64,000 nucleotides of DNA, taken from NCBI RefSeq assembly GCF_024666615.1, contig NZ_CP088297.1, positions 248,001 to 312,000 of the forward strand, given 5' to 3'. Below the pieces are notes generated by a model. That model did no database searches. It was not told the origin of the DNA and saw nothing but the letters and a program-made list of their open reading frames with translations. The translations under genes and the position numbers were made by a program. Shown piece by piece: positions 59,321-64,000 of this stretch; the first letter of the stretch is position 1, and each line of letters opens with the position of its first letter. This stretch comes from Aquabacterium sp. J223 (lineage in GTDB: Bacteria; Pseudomonadota; Gammaproteobacteria; Burkholderiales; Burkholderiaceae_C).

Positions 59321-60225
59321 GCGTGTTCTCCTTGCACCGCACCGCGGCGCTGCGCCAGCACCCGGCGCTCGACGATGTACTTGAGCACCAGCGTGACCAG
59401 CGCCAGGCCGGCCAGCAGCGACGCGACCGCGAAGGCGGCGGCGAACTGGTACTCGTTGTAGAGGATCTCGATGTGCAGCGGCATGGTGTTGGTCTGTCCG
59501 CGGATGTGACCGCTGACCACCGACACCGCGCCGAATTCGCCCATCGCCCGCGCGTTGCACAGGATCACGCCGTACAGCAGGCCCCACTTGATGTTGGGCA
59601 ACGTGACGCGGCGGAAGATCTGCCAGCCGGAGGCGCCGAGCACCCGCGCCGCCTCCTCCTGCTCGATGCCCTGGGCCTGCATCAGCGGGATCAGCTCGCG
59701 CGCGACGAAGGGGAAGGTCACGAAGATGGTCGCCAGCACGATGCCGGGCACCGCGAAGATGACCTTCAGGTCGTGGTCGCGCAGCCATTCGCCGAACCAG
59801 CCCTGCAGGCCGAACACCAGCACGTAGATCAGGCCGGAGATCACCGGCGAGACCGAGAACGGCAGGTCGATCAGCGTGATCAGCAGGTCCTTGCCGCGGA
59901 AGTCGAACTTGGCGATGCACCAGGCCGCGGCCACGCCGAAGACCAGGTTCAGCGGCACCGCGATGGCCGCGGTGAGCAGCGTCAGCTTGATGGCCGACAG
60001 CGCGTCCGGCTCGACGATGGCGGCCAGGTACACCTCCCAGCCCTTCTTCAGGGCCTCGACGAAGACGGTGACCAGCGGCAGGAACAGGAACAGGGTGAGG
60101 AACAGCAGCGCGATCGCGATCAGCAGGCGGCGCACCCAGGCCGGCTCGGTGGTGGGGGCCACGCGGCGGCGCTGCGGGGCGGCCGGTGCCACGGGGGTGA
60201 TGGCGGGGGTGGTCAGGGCGTTCAT
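59317..60225 (-). CDS. cysW: sulfate ABC transporter permease CysW
   Basis: A 302-residue inner-membrane permease with six helices; [17 protein letters not shown] and the EAA loop [22 protein letters not shown] are CysW-like. [22 protein letters not shown] is the conserved C-terminal stretch. Partner of CysT in the channel. Starts 13 bases after cysT; overlaps cysA. Confidence 0.93.
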   Translation of the reverse strand: MNALTTPAITPVAPAAPQRRRVAPTTEPAWVRRLLIAIALLFLTLFLFLPLVTVFVEALKKGWEVYLAAIVEPDALSAIKLTLLTAAIAVPLNLVFGVAAAWCIAKFDFRGKDLLITLIDLPFSVSPVISGLIYVLVFGLQGWFGEWLRDHDLKVIFAVPGIVLATIFVTFPFVARELIPLMQAQGIEQEEAARVLGASGWQIFRRVTLPNIKWGLLYGVILCNARAMGEFGAVSVVSGHIRGQTNTMPLHIEILYNEYQFAAAFAVASLLAGLALVTLVLKYIVERRVLAQRRGAVQGEHA

Positions 60226-60238
60226 GGCGGGGAGGTCG

Positions 60239-61075
60239 TCACTGGCCCTGCCGCCGGCGGGCCCACGCCTGCAGCAGGTTGATCACGAGCAGCATGGCGA
60301 AGCTGACGACCAGCATCACCACCGCGATGGCGGTGGCGCCGGCGACGTCGTACTGCTCCAGCTTGCTGATGATCATCAACGGCGTGATCTCGGAGACCAT
60401 GGGGATGTTGCCGGCGATGAAGATGACGCTGCCGTACTCGCCCAGCGCACGCGCGAAGGCCAGGGCGAAGCCGGTCAGCAGCGCCGGCATCAGCGTCGGG
60501 AAGACGACGCGGCGGAAGGTCTGCCAGCGGTCGGCGCCCAGCGTGGCCGCGGCCTCCTCCATCTCCTTGGACAGGTCCTCCAGCACCGGCTGCACGGTGC
60601 GCACGACGAAGGGCAGGCCGATGAACAGCAGCGCGATGAACACGCCCCAGGGGGTGAAGCTGATCTTGGTGGGCGCGAACCACTGGCCGACCCAGCCGTT
60701 GGTCGAGTACAGCGCCGTGAGCGTGATGCCGGCGACCGCGGTGGGCAGGGCGAAGGGCAGGTCCACCAGCGCGTCGACCAGCCGCTTGGCGGGGAAGTCG
60801 TAGCGCACCAGCACCCAGGCGATGAGCAGGCCGAACACCGCGTTGACCGCCGCCGCCGCCAGCGACGCGCCGAAGGTCAACCGGTAGGAGGCCAGCACGC
60901 GGGGCGACGCCACCGCCGCCCAGAAGGCCTCGCCGGTCATCGTCGCGGCGCGCAGGAAGGTGGCGGCCAGCGGCACCAGCACGATGAGGCTGAGGTAGGC
61001 CAGGGTGAGGCCGAGCGCCAGGTCGAAGCCGGGCAGCACGCTGTGGCGCCTGAGCAGGGTGCGGGAGAGGAACAT
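60239..61075 (-). CDS. cysT: sulfate ABC transporter permease CysT
   Basis: A 278-residue permease (also called CysU) with six helices: [21 protein letters not shown] loop [21 protein letters not shown], and [17 protein letters not shown]. It forms the sulfate channel with CysW. It is separated from sbp by 152 bases carrying a repeat-like block and a strong hairpin, so its level may differ from that of sbp. Confidence 0.93.
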   Translation of the reverse strand: MFLSRTLLRRHSVLPGFDLALGLTLAYLSLIVLVPLAATFLRAATMTGEAFWAAVASPRVLASYRLTFGASLAAAAVNAVFGLLIAWVLVRYDFPAKRLVDALVDLPFALPTAVAGITLTALYSTNGWVGQWFAPTKISFTPWGVFIALLFIGLPFVVRTVQPVLEDLSKEMEEAAATLGADRWQTFRRVVFPTLMPALLTGFALAFARALGEYGSVIFIAGNIPMVSEITPLMIISKLEQYDVAGATAIAVVMLVVSFAMLLVINLLQAWARRRQGQ

Positions 61076-61080
61076 GTCAG

Positions 61081-61152
61081 TGCCGCCCGGCCGCCCGCAG
61101 GCACTGGACGCCCCCTCGGGGGGCAGCGAACGAACGTGAGCGTGGGGGCTTC
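61081..61152. repeat. Burkholderiales-type intergenic GC repeat (sbp-cysT gap)
   Basis: A block with palindromic GCCCCCTCGGGGGGC and AACGAACGTGAGCGT. I recall similar blocks in intergenic regions of Comamonadaceae-like genomes (recollection). It has no coding frame of its own. Confidence 0.35.
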
Positions 61153-61178
61153 ATTTCAGCGGGGCTTGGGCGCGAGAA

Positions 61179-61197
61179 GGGCCGGCGAAGCCGGCCC
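61179..61197 (-). other. intercistronic hairpin between sbp and cysT
   Basis: GGGCCGGC/GCCGGCCC, 8 bp with a 3-base loop, no T-run. In a binding protein-permease operon such a stem often stabilises the upstream message and lowers downstream expression. Confidence 0.5.
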
Positions 61198-61227
61198 CTT
61201 GGATGCGCGAGGTCGAGCAAGAGCGCC

Positions 61228-62220
61228 CTAGCGCTTGGAGATCTGGTCGTAGATCGCGCCGTCGTTGAAGTGGTCGGCCTGGGCCTTGCGCCAGCCGCCG
61301 AAGACCTCGTCCACGGTGAAGGTGCTGATCTTCGGGAACTCGGCGGCGTACTTGGCGAGGATCTTCTCGTTGCGCGGCCGCAGGTTGTGCTTGACCGCGA
61401 TCTCCTGCCCCTCGTCGGACCAGAGGTACTTGAGGTACTCCTCGGCCAGCTTGCGGGTGCCGCGGCGGTCGACCACCTTGTCGACCACCGCCACCGGGTT
61501 CTCGGCCAGGATGGTGGAGCGGGGGTAGACGATCTCGAAGTTCTTGCCGAACTCCTCGACGATGGACTGCACCTCGGATTCGAAGGTGACCAGCACGTCG
61601 CCGATCTGGCGCTGCGCGAAGGTGGTGGTGGCGGCGCGGCCGCCGCCGTCGAACACCGGCACCTGCTGGAAGATCTTCTGCACCATCTCGCGCGCCTGCG
61701 CGGGGGTCTGGCCGGCCTTGATGGCCGCGCCCCAGGCGGCCAGGTAGCCGTAGCGGCCGTTGCCGGTCACCTTCGGGTTGGGGATGATGGGGGCGACGCC
61801 GGGCTTGGCCAGGTCCGGCCAGTCCTTGATGCCCTTCGGGTTGCCCTTGCGCACCATGAACACCGTCACCGAGGTGTTGGGCGCGGCGCCGTTGGGCAGC
61901 CGCTTGGCCCAGTCGGCGGCGATGAGGCCCTTGTCGGCCACCATGTCGATGTCCAGCGCCTGGTTCATCGTGATGACGTCGGCCTCCAGCCCCTCGATGA
62001 CGGAGCGCGCCTGCCGGCTCGAGCCGCCGTGCGACTGGTTGATCACCTGGTCCTCGCCGGCGGTCTTCTTCCAGTGAGCGGCGAAGGCCCTGTTGTAGTC
62101 CTTGTAGAACTCCCGCGACACGTCGTAGCTGACGTTGAGCAGCGGCGGCGCGGCCTGCGCCAGCGGCAGGACGGCAACCAGCGCGAGGGCAAGCAGGGCG
62201 CGGCGGGGAAGCAGGGTCAT
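61228..62220 (-). CDS. sbp: periplasmic sulfate-binding protein
   Basis: A 330-residue solute-binding protein: signal peptide (RRALLALALVAVLPLAQA), then LLNVSYDVSREFYKDYNRAF, the PROSITE-like sulfate-binding NQSHGGSSRQARSV and NPKVTGNGRYGYLAAWG, and VYPRSTILAENPVAVVD. It feeds CysTWA. ATG 62220 is used; an upstream in-frame ATG would put residues before the signal peptide. Confidence 0.95.
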   Translation of the reverse strand: MTLLPRRALLALALVAVLPLAQAAPPLLNVSYDVSREFYKDYNRAFAAHWKKTAGEDQVINQSHGGSSRQARSVIEGLEADVITMNQALDIDMVADKGLIAADWAKRLPNGAAPNTSVTVFMVRKGNPKGIKDWPDLAKPGVAPIIPNPKVTGNGRYGYLAAWGAAIKAGQTPAQAREMVQKIFQQVPVFDGGGRAATTTFAQRQIGDVLVTFESEVQSIVEEFGKNFEIVYPRSTILAENPVAVVDKVVDRRGTRKLAEEYLKYLWSDEGQEIAVKHNLRPRNEKILAKYAAEFPKISTFTVDEVFGGWRKAQADHFNDGAIYDQISKR

Positions 62221-62282
62221 GGACGGGGTTCCAGGGTTCGGCGGAGGTCGACCTGGCGGCAACCGGCCCGCCAGGGGCGCGC

Positions 62283-62335
62283 ATGCTAAAGCCAGGCACG
62301 CCGTCACGGAACGATTCAGTGCCTATTTGCTTATG
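62283..62335 (-). promoter_or_regulatory. putative sbp promoter with AT-rich (CysB-type) site
   Basis: On the minus strand TAGCAT (62283-62288) could be the -10, with TTCCGT 17 bases upstream, and an AT-rich patch (ATAAGCAAATAGG, about 62323-62335) lies above it, as a CysB-like regulator would need. CysB binding is an inference. Confidence 0.35.
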
Positions 62336-62351
62336 CGCGGACCAATGAAGA

Positions 62352-62408
62352 CGCCTCGCTGGACGAGGCGCATCGCCGCCCTGGGCGGGACGGCGCCTGC
62401 GCCGTCCC
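62352..62408 (-). terminator. tandem hairpins downstream of the DUF4142 gene
   Basis: GGGACGGCG/CGCCGTCCC (9 bp) at 62387-62408 and CGCCTCG/CGAGGCG (7 bp) at 62352-62370. On the minus strand the second is followed by TCTTCATT. They probably end the DUF4142 transcript before the sbp promoter. Confidence 0.45.
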
Positions 62409-62417
62409 CTCGGCTCG

Positions 62418-63074
62418 CTACTGCCGGGTCGTCGCCTTGTCGGCGCTGGCGGACTTCTCGCCGCCGCCCACCTTCGCGTTCACGTCCTTGGCCATCTGCA
62501 GGTGGTGCTGCAGCGACGGCAGCATCTTGGTTGCCCAGGCCTTGACCTGCGGGTCCTGAGCGCTCTGCGAAGCCTTCTGGAACAGCTTGACGGTGTCCTC
62601 GTGCGCCTTGACGCCGATCTGCTCCGAATAGCGGCGGTCGAACTTGTCGCCGTCGCTGGCCTCGAGCAGCTTCATCTTCGCCTTCTGGGCCACCGAGGGC
62701 TCCTTCGGCACCTCCAGGCCCTTGCTCTGCGCCAGCTGCATCAGCTCGGCGTTGGCTTTGGTGTGGTCGTCGATCATCTGGCTGGCGAAGGCCTTGACGT
62801 CGGCGCTGGTGGCCTTGCTCTGGGCCAGCTTGCTGGCCTCCACCTCGGCCAGGCTGTTCTGCGCGGCCTGCTTGAGGAAGCCGGCGTCGGCCCGGGGCAG
62901 CTTGGCCTCGCCGCCGCGGCGGTTGTCGTCGTTGGCCGTCTGGCGGGCGGCGCCGCCGGGGGTGGCTGCGGCGTTGCCGCTGGTGCTGCTGCCGGTCGTG
63001 CCGGACTGGGCGTGCACCACGCCGGCCGCGGCCATCGCCGCCACCAGGGCCAGGGTGCGCAGGCTGTTGTTCAT
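62418..63074 (-). CDS. DUF4142 exported protein
   Basis: A 218-residue protein with a signal peptide (residues 1-22) and a helical DUF4142 domain (about residues 60-205: FLKQAAQNSLAEVEASKLAQSK, VKAFASQMIDDHTKANAELMQLA, HLQMAKDV). Residues 23-55 are a low-complexity Ser/Thr/Gly linker. The fold is ferritin-like helical; function unknown, sometimes linked to envelope stress. AAGGAG precedes the ATG. It follows the thioredoxin-like gene after 86 bases. Confidence 0.87.
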   Translation of the reverse strand: MNNSLRTLALVAAMAAAGVVHAQSGTTGSSTSGNAAATPGGAARQTANDDNRRGGEAKLPRADAGFLKQAAQNSLAEVEASKLAQSKATSADVKAFASQMIDDHTKANAELMQLAQSKGLEVPKEPSVAQKAKMKLLEASDGDKFDRRYSEQIGVKAHEDTVKLFQKASQSAQDPQVKAWATKMLPSLQHHLQMAKDVNAKVGGGEKSASADKATTRQ

Positions 63075-63160
63075 GTCGATCTCCTTCGGGGAATGCGCGG
63101 ACCCGCCCGGTTGGCGGGGGCGTCCCCCGAAGTTCGGCAAGCCCCGTTCCCAGGCGATGG

Positions 63161-63517
63161 TCAGCGCAGCGCGCGCACGGCCTGCAGCAGCGCGCCCGCC
63201 GCGGCGGCGCTCAGGCCCGGCGCGGCGGGGGGCAGCGCCCCGGCTTCGGCGGCGGCGAGCAGGCGCTGCAGCGTCGCCGCCTCCGGCGTGAGCGGCCCGA
63301 GGAAGCGCAGCGTGTCGCCCTCGGCGATCAGCAGCGTCGGGAAGTCGTCGACGTCCAGTTCGGCCGGCAGGCGATCGGCCTCGTCCTCGATGTCGACGTA
63401 GACGAAGCGGTGCCCGGCGTGGGCCCGGGCCACGGCGTCGAACAGCGGGCGGTAGGCCTCGCAGGTGCGGCACCAGGCCGCACACAGGCAGGCGACGAGC
63501 AGCGCGGGTGCCGCCAT
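63161..63517 (-). CDS. thioredoxin family protein
   Basis: A 118-residue thioredoxin-fold protein. CAAWCRTCEAYRPLF holds Cys16 and Cys19; cis-Pro in VDDFPTLLI. A helical tail of about 35 residues (AAAGALLQAVRALR) follows the fold. No signal peptide, so cytoplasmic. The stop of ssb lies 17 bases upstream, so it is probably co-transcribed with ssb. A GTG 6 bases upstream of the ATG is an alternative start. Confidence 0.82.
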   Translation of the reverse strand: MAAPALLVACLCAAWCRTCEAYRPLFDAVARAHAGHRFVYVDIEDEADRLPAELDVDDFPTLLIAEGDTLRFLGPLTPEAATLQRLLAAAEAGALPPAAPGLSAAAAGALLQAVRALR

Positions 63518-63534
63518 CCCCACCGCGCCCCGGG

Positions 63535-64000
63535 TCAGAAGGGGATGTCGTCGTCCATGTCGTCGAAGCCGGTGTTCGACTTCGGCGCCGGCGCGGGCCG
63601 CGGCGCCGCCGGGGCGCGCGGGGACGGGGCGCTGCGGCGCTGCGGGGCGGCGCCGGCGTCGTCGCCGAAGCCGGCGTCCTGCCGCTCGCGGCCGCCGTAG
63701 CCGCCCTCGTCGCCACCGCCCATGCCACCGCCGGCGCCGTCGCGGCTGCCCAGCAGCTGCATCGTCTCGGCGATGACCTCGGTGGTGTAGTTGTCCTTGC
63801 CGTCCTGGCCCTGCCACTTGCGGGTCTTGAGCCGGCCCTCGACGTAGACCGGGCGGCCCTTCTTCAGGTACTCGCCGGCGATCTCGGCCAGGCGGTCGTA
63901 GAAGACCACCCGGTGCCATTCGGTCTCCTCCTGGCGCTCGCCGCTGTCGCGGTTCTTCCAGTTGCGGGTCGTCGCCACGCTGACGTTGCACACCGCGGCG
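63535..64000 (-). CDS. ssb: single-stranded DNA-binding protein, 5' part outside the window
   Basis: The C-terminal 155 residues of SSB. The OB fold ([57 protein letters not shown]) leads to a Gly/Pro/Arg-rich linker and the acidic tip DDMDDDIPF that recruits partner proteins. The first 25 or so residues lie beyond base 64000. SSB coats single-stranded DNA in replication and repair. Confidence 0.95.
   Translation of the reverse strand, partial: AAVCNVSVATTRNWKNRDSGERQEETEWHRVVFYDRLAEIAGEYLKKGRPVYVEGRLKTRKWQGQDGKDNYTTEVIAETMQLLGSRDGAGGGMGGGDEGGYGGRERQDAGFGDDAGAAPQRRSAPSPRAPAAPRPAPAPKSNTGFDDMDDDIPF

Overview
The window is very GC-rich (about 70% or more by eye) and densely coding, with short intergenic gaps. 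Gene content and protein sequences point to a betaproteobacterium of the order Burkholderiales, probably near the Rubrivivax/Leptothrix/Aquincola branch (inference from family resemblance, no search was run). Supporting signs are a metX-metW pair, the lptD-surA-rsmA order, thiL-pgpA-pncC, an sbp-cysTWA sulfate operon, and a C-terminal SSB tail ending DDDIPF. I see no tRNA, rRNA, insertion sequence, prophage or CRISPR array.

Layout. 0-8 kb: a PEBP-like protein, a histidine phosphatase, a LysR regulator, and ruvB and ruvA separated by a four-gene copper-handling cassette (DUF2946, TonB-dependent receptor, YcnI-like, PCu(A)C). 8-14 kb: a NarL-type two-component system, phoH-ybeY, a CorA-type channel and hemB. 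14-20 kb: a putative structured small RNA, hemJ, a VanZ-like protein, a thioredoxin-like ferredoxin, a hydrolase, a D,D-carboxypeptidase, a D-amino acid transaminase and ybeD. 20-29 kb (mostly minus strand): a hybrid sensor kinase, pyrF and purB, then on the plus strand a soluble double-sensor/CheW protein and a TlpA-like thioredoxin. 29-36.4 kb: a transglutaminase-like protein, a PAS kinase/NarL regulator pair and a cyanate import and degradation operon ending in cynS. 36-43 kb: small and membrane proteins, a GST, a SAM-II riboswitch with metX-metW, a lipase-like hydrolase and an M20 peptidase. 43-50 kb: an AmgK-like sugar kinase divergent from lptD-surA-rsmA, then a secreted barnase-like RNase with a barstar-like inhibitor. 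50-58 kb: maeB divergent from a DctSR-like two-component pair, then thiL-pgpA-pncC-VOC. 58-64 kb: cysA-cysW-cysT-sbp, a DUF4142 protein, a thioredoxin-like protein and the 3' part of ssb, which runs off the window.

Two window-wide patterns stand out. First, eight genes have a -10-like hexamer (CACAAT, TACAAT, GATAAT or GACAAT) ending only 6-9 nt before the start codon, so their mRNAs should be leaderless or nearly so. Second, five conserved genes (ruvB, ruvA, purB, the CheW fusion and metX) each carry one single-base frameshift, four of them in C or G runs. That looks more like base-calling error than gene decay. A structured intergenic repeat occurs three times (43.0, 54.8 and 56.6 kb) and in two copies places a purine-rich ribosome-binding-like sequence next to a gene start.
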